This document shows positions 38,471 through 47,994 of a stretch of 64,000 bases of DNA, in pieces (within the stretch, counting starts at the first letter, position 1; every line of letters starts with the position of its first letter). The notes below the pieces were generated by a model. The model saw only the letters and a list, made by a program, of their open reading frames with translations. It ran no database searches and had not been told where the DNA came from. The position numbers and the translations under genes are program-made. The DNA is from Sphagnum compactum (taxonomy: Eukaryota; Bryophyta; Sphagnopsida; Sphagnales), in the NCBI GenBank assembly GCA_965153455.1, contig OZ234504.1:4092001-4156000 (forward strand), written 5' to 3'.

Positions 38471-40206
38471 TTGAGGTGGAATCTATCTTGAGGAGGACAT
38501 AGACTTTTTTTTAAGGATGGAGTGGTGGCACATGTGATGTCGAACGATGATTAAACAATTTTTGGCAAATGAGAACATGGTTTGAAAATTATTTGACTTA
38601 CTTGAAAGAAAAAGGAGATGTCAATAGGAGGAAAATAAAAATGTTTTAGTTGGTTGAAACGATCAAAGTGTGCGATAAGGATTAGGGAAGGATCCATGGA
38701 AATTGAAGAAAACATGTGCATCTTTTTTTATTTTTCTCCAAATTACACTTTGTGTGTTGTTCTTTTCTAAAAGAATGTGTGGCGTTGATGTGTTGTTGTT
38801 TTTCAAATGCTTTCAATCTTTTATTCATGAAGGCGGGTATGCACTATTTTTCAACAATGAATGGTTTGTTGGTTTTGTTTTGAAATTCTTCATGATGTTT
38901 GGTGATGGTTTGTTGTTGGGTTGTCACCTATCTTTTGTTATTTATGAAGGTGTTGCACTTGGTGATATGTTGAAGATCAATGGAAACCGAGAATTGGTAA
39001 AACACAACATTGGGAAAAGCTAAATGTCCATGAATTTTTGCATTGTGTTTACTAGTTAAAGGTGTGATTGCTACGGGGAAAAATGCTCATAACACAAGTT
39101 TTTTTTGTCACTTTAGTCATCAAATTTCCAAGATTTTTGATGCATTGGAGAGCTTTAGGATATAAGGGTAGAAACATTTAATAGAATGATTAGGTTAGAA
39201 GCACGTTGTGGACATATGAAGATCCATGAGGGATTTTGGAATTGGTTTATGATGGCATTGTGTCCTAGAGATGTGTCTGGTGTTTTTTTGGTGTGAACAA
39301 GGTTTGAGTTGAAGTTTGGATGCAGGAGTGACCTAAGTGAATGAAGAGTTGTAAGGCTTTGGATTGACGAAAAGTGGCAAAACAAGAGATAGTTGATCAT
39401 CATGAGGCATGAAGGGTGCTGTTATTCTTCATTTGTTGTGTTTTTTTGTTTTTGTGATGTTTTGTTGCTTATAGGTGATGAGGTTTGTTTTTTTTTCTTC
39501 ATGGTTGTGATGATGTTCAACGTTGATTAGACGCAAATCTTGCACTATTTGGAGCTTGTGATGGAGGGAGTGCGAACGTTGCAGTATATGAACAAGTTTT
39601 TGATTAATGAGAAGTTAAGTTCTTGGATTTGAGTTAGAGCATGGTGTTTTTTCTAGATGGTTTTTCTTCTATGCTTTTCCAAGTTGGTTGATGGTTTTGT
39701 TGTGGTGTTGACTGCACAATTAAGTTATAGAATGGAGGTTTGTGAGGGAAGAATGCCCTAAACTCCCTGAAGTTCTTAGAGTAAAGGGTACTATATTTTT
39801 GTTACGCAATTGCCCTTTCTTTTGTGTGGATAGAAAATGCTACATAGAATAGGGACCAATTGAAGAAGACGATGAATAGAAAAGGGGTTTCAAGAGTGGT
39901 TGTATTATGGCATTTGTGTTTGGAAGGAAAGATGCTACATTATTGGGACAAAGAGTTGAGGTGTGTGTGAGAAGGAATACCCATTCGTGTGGGAGCTCTG
40001 AAAGGAATTACTGTGTGACCTAAACCTTCTTGGGATTATTGGGACGTACTTGCAATGGGTGATTAGGGTTATTGTTATCTCTTTGTAAAACTTCTTGAGA
40101 GTTAGTGGGGGAATGGAAAGGATTTATGTTCTCAGGTTATGAGTTGAAAGTCATAAAGTGCATATGAGTTGAAAGTTATAAAGTGCCATAATCCAACTAG
40201 TGGGCT
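38471..40206. other. No gene recognised
   Basis: G/T-rich plus strand with short open frames (38703-39023 plus, 106 codons, no recognised domain). It could be 3' flank or LTR sequence of the preceding Ty3 remnant. A 26-bp tandem duplication with GAGTTGAAAGT(C/T)ATAAAGTGC lies at about 40140-40185. Confidence 0.35.
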
Positions 40207-40306
40207 TGTAACTTGATTACACAATTACTTAGGTAATTGTTTAAAGGGGTAAGTTGAGTGGTAGGATTCCATAATTTGGTCATGGTGCATTGACTTATGT
40301 CATGTG

Positions 40307-40657
40307 CACCATGTGATATTGTTCCTTGTTATTAATTGTGGAATCACATGGGGAACCATGTGATGTTGTTTCCTTGTGATTAATTGAGGAATCACATGGG
40401 GAACCATGTGATGTTGTTTCCTTGTGATTAATTGTGGAATCACATAAGGAACCATGTGATGTTGTTTCCTTGTGATTAATTGTGAAATCACATGGGGAAC
40501 CATGTGATATTGTTCCTTGTGATTAATTGTGGAATCACATCCATGTGATATTATTCCTTGTGATTAATTGTGGAATCACATCCATGTGATATTGTTCCTT
40601 GTGATTAATTGTGGAATCACATCCATGTGATTTTGTTTCCTTTTGATTATTTGAGGA
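40307..40657 (+). repeat. Palindromic 41-48-bp tandem array, 5' LTR (8 units)
   Basis: Each unit starts CATGTGATGTTGTTTCC, passes TTGTGATTAATTGTGG and ends AATCACATGGGGAAC (48 bp) or AATCACATC (41 bp). Adjacent units place ATCACATGG and CCATGTGAT around a GGAA spacer, or form ATCACATCCATGTGAT, so every junction is a hairpin. Units are 4 long, 3 short and a final degenerate one. Minus-strand translation gives an artificial 16-residue repeat. Confidence 0.9.
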
Positions 40658-40711
40658 ACCTTGTGGTGGATAGGCTTTAGGAAGTTTCTTGACTTGTTTC
40701 CTTTTGATTAG

Positions 40712-40719
40712 TATTTAAG
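40712..40719 (+). promoter_or_regulatory. Putative LTR TATA box
   Basis: TATTTAAG precedes GGGGGTGTTTGTGACC in the 5' LTR and is conserved at 47720-47727 in the 3' LTR. It lies downstream of the palindromic array, so the array would be in U3, upstream of the start of transcription. Position and sequence suit a plant Pol II TATA element, but no start site can be seen directly. Confidence 0.45.
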
Positions 40720-40992
40720 GGGGTGTTTGTGACCTTGGGAAACACTTTCATTTGTACAAAGTTATGGTATGAATACAAAATTTGTGAGAATTGAAGTTTT
40801 GATTTTGAAAGGTTTTTGGTTTTGAATGGTTTTAGTGTTGTTTATGTTTAGTTCATGGTAGGAGAATAGTGAGGCTTGCATAGTCAATAGTAGGATGAAA
40901 GAATAGTTTTGCAACCAAGAACATAGATTTCATAGTTATGTAGTAATCATACATAGTTTCGGTCCTAAACCCGTTCATGGTGAACATCTTTT

Positions 40993-41010
40993 TGGTTCCA
41001 TAACCGGGAC
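40993..41010 (+). other. Putative primer-binding site
   Basis: TGGTTCCATAACCGGGAC begins six bases after the 5' LTR and starts with the TGG expected for pairing to a tRNA CCA end. It does not match the initiator-Met site used by the element at 7 kb, and I cannot assign the tRNA. Confidence 0.35.
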
Positions 41011-41047
41011 CCGAATCTATGTTAATTGTGTTGTGAATTATGTTGTT

Positions 41048-41215
41048 GATTTGTGTTGTGCAATTTAATTGTGTTGTGAAATTGTGTCGTTGAATTGTGT
41101 TGTGCAATTTAATTGTGTTGTGGAATTGTGTTGCTGAATTGTGTTGTGCAATTTAATTGTGTTGTGGAATTGTGTTGTTGAATTGTGTTAAAAAAGTTAA
41201 TTGTGTTGTTAAAAA
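41048..41215 (+). repeat. 44-bp tandem repeat in the leader
   Basis: About 3.7 units built from GAATTGTGTTGTGCAATTTA followed by ATTGTGTTGTGGAATTGTGT, between the putative primer site and the first open frame of the element. The last unit is degenerate. Confidence 0.75.
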
Positions 41216-41309
41216 TTTGGTGGGGGAGAAGGAAAGAAAGAAAAAAAAAACACACTGTTTGTTTTGTTTTACAACGAGGAATGCAAGGTGATTTGTTTAT
41301 CCCCGAATC

Positions 41310-41597
41310 ATGGATGGAAGTGGCCACATGGGTGAGGAGATTCAACTTGTAGCAATGGAGATTACGAAATGCAAGCCATGTCGAGTTGGGTGCACGATTC
41401 AACGCGTGAAGCAACATCTTGAAGACCATAAACACGAGTTATTTTGTTTGACCCCAAGCTTGCTTTTGGATATTACTTGTAATCCTAGGCATGAACTAGA
41501 GTTGGATTTGTGGGAATCTAAGAAGATTCGCAAAAAAAAGTTGCAGGCAAGAAAGGGAAAGAAGATGAGACGTGTTAAACCATATGAGAAAATGTAA
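41310..41597 (+). CDS. Upstream ORF with BED-like zinc finger
   Basis: A 95-codon intact frame between the leader and gag of the 40-48 kb element. Residues 21-46 read CKPCRVGCTIQRVKQHLEDH followed by KHELFC. The spacing Cys21-x2-Cys24 ... His36-x5-His42/Cys46 and the TIQRVKQHL stretch resemble BED zinc fingers of plant transposases and transposase-derived proteins. The C-terminus is very basic (KKIRKKKLQARKGKKMRRVK), suggesting nucleic-acid binding. There is no TATA box or splice signal of its own. It could be an accessory protein of the element or the former N-terminus of a longer gag, since separate gag-like sequence in frame begins about 150 bp downstream. The BED assignment rests on motif spacing only. 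Confidence 0.5.
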   Translation: MDGSGHMGEEIQLVAMEITKCKPCRVGCTIQRVKQHLEDHKHELFCLTPSLLLDITCNPRHELELDLWESKKIRKKKLQARKGKKMRRVKPYEKM

Positions 41598-41748
41598 ATA
41601 GAAGTTTATAAAAGACAGTGAGTGTTCTTGAGTAAGCTCATGTTCATTAGACCTTGTTGAGGCCTTCAGACTTTTTATATAAAAAGTGTTGTAGGTTGTT
41701 GAAAGAAATAAAAAGAATATATGTTTTATTTCTAGGATTAGTGTTTTA

Positions 41749-42290
41749 GTGAAAACATTAATGTCAACATTAGGAGAGGCTTCTGATTCCCCTGGTATTC
41801 AGTTTCCCGAAGATAGGCAACAGACCCCATCCTTGACATTACGAGTTCCTAGGCCAAGAGCACATGTTGAAAGACCTTTGGAAGAGCCTGGGACTATAGG
41901 TGAACCAAGTGTGGTGGTATCACAACTACGTAGAGGACGGGAAGAATCTGGACCTTAACCCGACTCAGAACCTGCAAGGCAACGCCAAAGGACAATCACA
42001 TAAGAACAACATTTACTCATTTGGTTTAGGAAGAAGGATGCGACTCCAGATTATGCCAGAACCAATAACCTACATGTCATGTGAAGTGGAGGCGTCATTG
42101 ATACTCGTGATGTGCATGATCTTATAAATGTTGTCTTTCAATCCAGGCATATAAATAGGATAATGGCAGGATTGGAAATGTCTGGTCCTTTTAGAGATTT
42201 ACATCGAGAAGATAGGGAGGATTTTGTCATGAGTGCAATTCGGGCCATTGGGAATTTCCTTATTCATGAGGAAAGGTTGTAAAAGCTAAG
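41749..42290 (+). pseudogene. Decayed gag N-terminal region
   Basis: One frame can be followed through stops at 41956, 42001, 42079 and 42281. It contains ATPDYARTNN, GGVIDTRDVHDLINVVFQSR and HREDREDFVMSAIRAIGNF. The acidic and proline-rich start (41749-41958) and the later helical segments suggest the N-terminal part of gag or a linker. I recognise no named domain. Confidence 0.4.
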
Positions 42291-42340
42291 TGATAGTTGG
42301 TTAAAGGGATTAATTAGTTTGGTGTGTTTTTAGAGACAAC

Positions 42341-43441
42341 ATGAGAATCAATATGGTTATTCCAGTTTTTAGGGGAAGTAAGGGTGAAGACCCTGAAGTG
42401 TTTTTAAGGGAATATAAATGAGCTTGTATTGGTACGAGGCTTAGAACAGTTGTGGAATGACTTAATTTTCTTCCTGAATTCTTAGAGGGTACGGCATCAC
42501 ATTGGTTTGAACGACAGACAGAAGAATTGAAGGGATCATGGGTTGACATAACTAAGGCCCTAGTGAAGGAGTTTTCTGTGAAGAATGTCTACCAAAACTT
42601 AATACTTGAATTGAATCAGCTAAAGCAGGGGGCTTTAGAGTCAGTAAGAGAGTATAAAGAGAGGACAATGACGTTGCAAAATAAATTCCAAGGGTGTCTT
42701 AGGGCACAAGGTCATGAAGGAACTGATCCAATTTTTGCTGGAGTTAATGCATTGGTACTAGAACATTTCACCATTGGTCTGTTGTCAGAATTACGAGAAC
42801 AAGTGAGATACGAACAAGCAGCGACGTTCGATGAAGCAACGGAGGTGGCTGAAAAGAAGGAGGTGAACATGGAGGAAGTTCCACCACCAACTGTGCCATC
42901 CATGGTGAAAGCAGTTCAATTCTCGACTGAACCAGAGCTACGAAAGCATTCGGAATTGAGTTCCCGCATGGAGTCGGCTATGGAACAAATGATCAATCAA
43001 ATGAACCAGTTGAGCCTCCATCTGTTGCAGCCAATGATTAGTAGGAGCAGAAACGTGGAGAAGGACTTGTCAACAATTTAATGTTACAAGTGTCGAGAGA
43101 TGGGACATTATTCAAGAGAATGTCCAAACTTGCCAGCCTTGGCTACCAGAAAGAATGCGGGTTCTTCTACTCGGAGGTTTTCTGCAGAGGAGAAGGGCAA
43201 GGCTCAAGTGCATTTAATTGAGCCGATAAGTGAAGGGCGAGAAAAGGCTTTGATGGGTTTGGAGAAGAGCCTCCAAATCCCTGAGGATGTGATGGATGTC
43301 ATGGCCCAAACTAAACAACCGGCGGAAGACACTACTCATCCTGACGCAAGCATCAAGAGGCTTAAGGAGATGGCGAGAGCCCAAAAAAAAATAAAAAAAT
43401 CGAAGGCGAAGGTTTGGCTTCCAAGACTTTTCAATTTCTAG
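42341..43441 (+). pseudogene. gag (capsid and CCHC knuckle) with two stops
   Basis: From ATG 42341 one frame runs through the capsid-like retrotransposon gag domain (ASHWFERQTEEL ... VDITKALVKEF ... LNQLKQGALESVREYKERT). It then reaches the zinc knuckle CYKCREMGHYSRECP at 43082-43126 and a lysine-rich tail. A TGA at 42419-42421 interrupts the start and a TAA at 43079-43081 lies directly before the knuckle. The protein would package element RNA into virus-like particles. The stops rule out a normal product from this copy. Confidence 0.85.
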
Positions 43442-43815
43442 ATATTCTAGTCCCTATTCAGTGGTGAAGGATGTGGGATCGCAGAAAGCAGACATCACCA
43501 TCGGGCAGTTGGTGGCAATGGTGCCGTCAGCTCGAAGGGAGTTGAGGAAAGGGTTGTCAACACCTAAAGTCCCAAAGGTACCCACACCTTTAAATGCCAT
43601 AGCAGCTAAGCACGAGTGTGATCCGATCATTGATGTGCAATGTAATGGGTCAGTGTTGCGTGGAGTGTTGGTGGATGGAGGGGCGGGAGTCAATGTGATG
43701 ACAATTCCTGCAATGAGGTACTTAGGCTTGAAAATTGATAGGCTAGCCTCAGTAACCTTAAAGATGGCTACAAATGAGTTGTTAGGCCAGAAGGAGTCAT
43801 TAGTAATGTTGTGAT
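43430..43815 (+). pseudogene. Aspartic protease domain (shifted frame)
   Basis: The reading leaves the gag frame near 43430, in a T-rich run, and continues one base out of phase: SRYSSPYSVVKDVGSQKADI, then the retropepsin core GVLVDGGAGVNVMTI. Near 43805 it returns to the gag-pol frame (VITIMRVSTIVDF). DGGA in place of D(T/S)G is seen in other plant gypsy proteases. The two shifts compensate each other, so they look like separate small indels, not a programmed frameshift. Confidence 0.8.
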
Positions 43816-46800
43816 CACTATAATGAGGGTTTCTACCATTGTGGATTTCCACGTGGTATTAGAGGAAGATGGGGCTTATCCAATGATATTGGGTAGGCCT
43901 TGGTTAACAAAGTCACATGCAAAGAACTATTGGGGCGAAGGATACATGACCATCGGAGTTCATCCTAACCGACAGAAAGTTCCATTTGCTAGTTTTGTGA
44001 AAAGCTCTGGAGGGACGAGTGAATATGAGGATGAATCAGAAACAGACCAAAACTCTAGCTCTGAAGGGATTTACACGGATGATTCTAGTGAAGAGGAAGT
44101 AGGGTTATATGCTTTGGAGATAATCCCCAAGGTTGGAGCTTTGTCGGATCAAAGGGTTCAAGGGGATGATCACCCATCAACTCCATGCGTGTTAACAGAA
44201 GAAGAAGTCGTGGAGCGGTTGAGCAAGATTCAACTGGGACCAGACTTTCAACCGGAGGAAAGAAAGCAATATGAGGATTTACTACGTAAGTATATCCATC
44301 TTTTTGCTTTCAGTTACTAGGACCTTAGGGAGGTCACCATGGAGCAACACAAAATTGAGCTGTTACCAAATGCTAAACCGATTAGGGCCAAGCAAGGGAG
44401 GTGGAACCCAAGATACATGGCAATGGTGAAGGAGGAGCTTGACAAGTTGTTAGAGGCAGGGTTCATTAGGCCTATCGAGACAACTGAGTGGGTTTTTCCT
44501 GTGGTATTAGCATTGAAGAAGAATGGCAAGCTAAGGGTATGTGTCAACTACAAAGCTTTAAACAAAGTAACTAAGAAAGACCAATACCCTTTACCATTTT
44601 GTGAAGAAATTTTGGAAAAAGTAGCAGGGCACGAGATGTACACATTTGGAGATGGGTACAGGGGCTACCACCAGGTGAAAATTGTTCCAGAAGACCAATT
44701 GAAGACCACATTCACCACACCTTGGGGGACATTTTGTTACACAGTAATGCCCTTTGGTTTGTGCAATGCTCCAGGGACATTTCAACGTTTAATGAACAAG
44801 GTCTTTGATCCATTTTTGGGCCTTTTTCTACGGGTTTTCATTGATGACTTTGGAGTTTATAGTGATAGAGCTTCTCACCTTGCCAAACTTGAATTAGTCT
44901 TTCAGCGCTTGGATAGATCGGGAGTGACTTTGAGCCCTGAGAAAACCACAATTGGTTTTTCAGAAGGGAAGATGGTTGGACACATTGTGTCGAAGGATGG
45001 GGTAGATCCTGAGAAGTTTGATAGGATTTCAAAGCTTCCCTTTCCCACCACGAACAAAGCCCTTCGAGGTTTTTTAGGAATGGTGGGATATTATCGCAGG
45101 TTCATACACATGTTTGCAGCAAAAGCACGTCCTTTAACACGATTCTTGCGTGAAGATGCACCTGCACCAATGGAGGACGAGGTGTCAAGACGAGCATTCG
45201 AACAACTGGAGTCAGCTCTTCAAGTTGCGCCAATCCTTCGGACTCCAGATTGAAACAAACCATTTTTAGTATATTGTGATGCATCTGGAGAAGCGGTGGG
45301 GAGCACACTATCACAATTGGACAAAAATGGGCATGATCATCCCATTCATTTTGCTAGCAGACAATTAACTTCAGCAGAGAAGAATTATACGGTGACCGAA
45401 CAGGAAGGTCTTGTAGTTATTTTCTCTCTTAAGAAGTTTCGCCATTACTTGTTGGGGTACAAGGCCAAAATTGTGACAGATCACAAGGCCTTAACCTACT
45501 TGGTCAACAAGCCCAATCCAAGTGGTCGACTTGCTCGATGGCTACTCTTGATGGAGGAATTTGACATTGACATTGTCCATCGTCCAGGAAGGAAACATGG
45601 TAATGTTGATGGCCTTACAAGAGCATACGAAGGAGTGGGTGATGTTTCAGAGGATGACGACTTTCCGGATGCTACAATCATGTCCAGTAATGCAGAAGAC
45701 GCACCTGAGGAATATCGAGAAATCATTCAATACTTAGATGGCATGAGGTTTCCAGATGGAGCCACAAAGGCAGTACGAACAAGAATTGCGCACAAAAGTC
45801 GAAATTACTCGATGATAGGCAATCAGCTCTATTTCCAAGGAAGGGATGGTGTTTTACGATGAACCATTGGAAAAAGTGACACCTCATGTCTTTTGTAGGA
45901 GTTTCATGATGGGTTCTGTGGAGGCCACTTTGTGGGACGAATCACTGCAGAAAAGATTTTGCAAGCACGTTACTATTGGCCCACCCTCTTCAAGGATGCC
46001 CATGATTATTGCAGGCGTTGTGATGTGTGTCAAGCCTATGCACAAAGGTCTACTGTAAATGGCCTTTTACATCCCATACCCCCTTTAGGACCTTTTGAAA
46101 AATGGGGAGTTAATTTAATGGGCCCATTGCCAATGACAAGGAGGGGGCATCGATTCATTGTAGTTGCCATAGACTACCTCACAAAGTTTGCAGAAGTACG
46201 TGCCTTGAAATCCTCGGTGAAACAAGAAGTAGCACGATTTCTATATGAACGAGTCTTTACTCGATTCGGGACACCACTTGAAATTGTTTCTGATAATGGT
46301 CCCCAGTTTTTGAACGAGGTTGTGGAAAACTTGTTAGCACGTCTTGTAGTGAAGCATAGGTTTACCACTATGTATAAGCCTAACACTAATGGCCTAGTAG
46401 AAAGGACCAATAGGACATTGTGTTCCATGTTGGCAAAAGAGGTCGAGGTTCATGTGAACATTTGTGATTGGGACCTCAAGATCCACCATGTTGTGTGGGT
46501 TTATAACACCACATACAAAATTGCCACAGGGTATTCACCCTTTCGTTTAACCTACGGGATGGAAGCACTTTTACCCATTGAGCTAGAAGTAATGACTTTA
46601 CGCACTGCCACAACGATGAGACTTCCTTTGGATGAGTCCCAACGCCATCGATTGTTGCAACTTAACGAGTTGGACGAATTGCAGTTGAAAGCCCACCAAT
46701 CCATTGAAGTTGCACAAGCTCAACAAAAGAAGGCTTTTGACAAGAAGGTGAAGAAAATAGAGTTCAAAGAAGGTGACCTTGTCATGATGTTTGACGCTCA

Positions 46801-46966
46801 ACATCATCACAGGGCTTATAAGAAATTGTTACCCAAGTGGTTTGGACCTTTTGTTATCAAGAAAGTGTTTGCTAATAATGGGTCTTATGAGTTTGAAAAT
46901 GTTGATGGCTCACCATATCCAGATCGCATTAATCATGACAAATTGAAAAAGGTTTTGGATATGTGA
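43811..46966 (+). pseudogene. pol: reverse transcriptase, RNase H, integrase, with four stops
   Basis: A single frame carries the rest of pol. The protease tail (MILGRPWL) and an acidic linker come first. Reverse transcriptase follows at about 44339-45040, with WVFPVVLALKKNGKLRVCVN, YTFGDGYRGYHQV, MPFGLCNAPGTFQRLM and the catalytic FIDD. RNase H (about 45255-45620) has VYCDASG, EQEGL and TDHKAL. Integrase (45900-46960) has a HHCC region (EFHDGFCGGH ... CRRCDVC), core residues in IDYLTKFAE, VSDNGPQF and GLVERTNR, and a C-terminus without a chromodomain. In-frame stops are TAG 44318, TGA 45251, TGA 45860 and TAG 45896. The catalytic residues are kept, so decay is recent or the copy spreads using enzymes from related elements. 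Confidence 0.92.
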
Positions 46967-46967
46967 T

Positions 46968-47014
46968 TCCGAGGACGGAATCCATAATGAGTTTAGGAGT
47001 GATGTAACTTGATG
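46968..47014 (+). other. 3' LTR junction and candidate polypurine tract
   Basis: Between the pol stop and the 3' LTR lie purine-rich stretches (GAGGACGGAA at 46972, AGGAGTGA at 46995). A partial copy of the LTR start, TGTAACTTGATG, sits at 47003-47014 directly before the LTR. Either the LTR truly starts at 47003 and the 5' copy lost a 12-bp unit, or the start was duplicated. Confidence 0.45.
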
Positions 47015-47994
47015 TGTAACTTGATTACACAATTACTTAGGTAATTGTTTAAAGGGGTAAGTTGAGTGCTAGGATTCCATAATTTGGTCATGGTGCATTG
47101 ACTTATGTCATGTGCACCATGTGATATTGTTCCTTGTGATTAATTGTGGAATCACATGGGGAACCATGTGATGTTGTTTCCTTGTGATTAATTGTGGAAC
47201 CACATGGGGAACCATGTGATGTTGTTTCCTTGTGATTAATTGTGGAACCACATGGGGAACCATGTGATGTTGTTTCCTTGTGATTAATTATGGAACCACA
47301 TGGGGAACTATGTGATGTTGTTTCCTTGTGATTAATTGTGGAACCACATGGGGAACCATGTGATGTTGTTTCCTTGTGATTAATTGTGGAATCACATAAG
47401 GAACCATGTGATGTTATTTCCTTGTGATTAATTGAGGAATCACATGGGGAACCATGTGATGTTGTTTCCTTGTGATTAATTGTGGAATCACATAAGGAAC
47501 CATGTGATGTTGTTTCCTTGTGATTAATTGAGGAATCACATGGGGAACCATGTGATGTTGTTTCCTTGTGATTAATTGTGGAATCACATCCATGTGATAT
47601 TGTTCGTTGTGATTAATTGTGGAATCACATCCATGTGATTTTGTTTCCTTTTGATTATTTGAGGAACCTTGTGGTGGATAGGCTTTAGGAAGTTTCTTGA
47701 CTTGTTTCCTTTTGGTTAGTATTTAAGGGGGTGTTTGTGACCTTGAGAAACATCTTCATTTGTACAAAGTTATGGTATGAATACAAAATTTGTGAGAATT
47801 AAAGTTTTGATTTTGAAAGGTTTTTGGTTTTGAATGGTTTTGGTGTTGTTTATGTTTAGTTCATAGTAGGAGAATAGTGAGGCTTGCATAGTCAATAGAA
47901 GGGTGAAAGAATAATTTTGCAATTAAGAACATAGATTTCATAGTTATGTAGTAATCATACATAGTTTCGGTCCTAAACCCGTTCATGGTGAACA
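47015..47994 (+). repeat. 3' LTR (980 bp)
   Basis: Starts TGTAACTTGATTACAC and ends GTTCATGGTGAACA, followed by the target duplication GGCT. Its array holds 12 units against 8 in the 5' LTR. The flanking parts differ by scattered single changes. Confidence 0.92.
47118..47662 (+). repeat. Palindromic tandem array, 3' LTR (12 units)
   Basis: Same 48-bp unit as in the 5' LTR. Several units share the variant GGAACCACATGG, absent from the 5' array, and alternating ATAAGGAAC and ATGGGGAAC units form a 96-bp higher-order pair around 47340-47580. The last units are the short 41-bp form and the degenerate terminal unit, as in the 5' LTR. Confidence 0.9.

Larger units (their letters stand above)
40207..40986 (+). 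repeat. 5' LTR (780 bp)
   Basis: Starts TGTAACTTGATTACAC and ends GTTCATGGTGAACA. The same sequence bounds the 3' LTR, and similarity is lost exactly after ...GAACA on both sides. It contains an eight-unit palindromic array (about 40307-40657) and a TATA-like box at 40712. It is about 200 bp shorter than the 3' LTR because it has four fewer array units. Confidence 0.92.
40207..47994 (+). mobile_element. Full-length Ty3/gypsy LTR retrotransposon (7.8 kb)
   Basis: Two direct LTRs (40207-40986 and 47015-47994) enclose gag, protease, reverse transcriptase, RNase H and integrase in Ty3/gypsy order on the plus strand. The host flanks carry a 4-bp direct repeat GGCT (40203-40206 and 47995-47998), indicating an intact insertion. 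No chromodomain follows the integrase. Outside the tandem array the LTRs differ at only about a dozen places over roughly 450 bp by eye, so insertion is not ancient, yet the coding region has at least six stops and two frameshifts. This copy is non-autonomous and may have been copied in that state. It sits between the older Ty3 remnant and the duplicated region at 49 kb. Confidence 0.92.

Noticed and set aside
40300-40503. Minus-strand open frame with 16-residue repeats (MVPHVIPQLITRKQHH-type)
   Set aside because: It is a translation of the 48-bp LTR array and has no independent support.
43425-43815. Programmed ribosomal frameshift between gag and protease
   Set aside because: The frame shifts out at ~43430 and back at ~43805 and no slippery heptamer with a following structure is evident; two separate indels explain it better in a copy with several stops.
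46700-46966. Chromodomain at the end of pol
   Set aside because: The C-terminus ends soon after the integrase (YPDRINHDKLKKVLDM) with no aromatic-cage pattern of a chromodomain.
40307-47662. CRISPR-like regular repeats
   Set aside because: Units are contiguous 41-48-bp tandem copies without variable spacers, lie in LTRs and belong to a plant retrotransposon.
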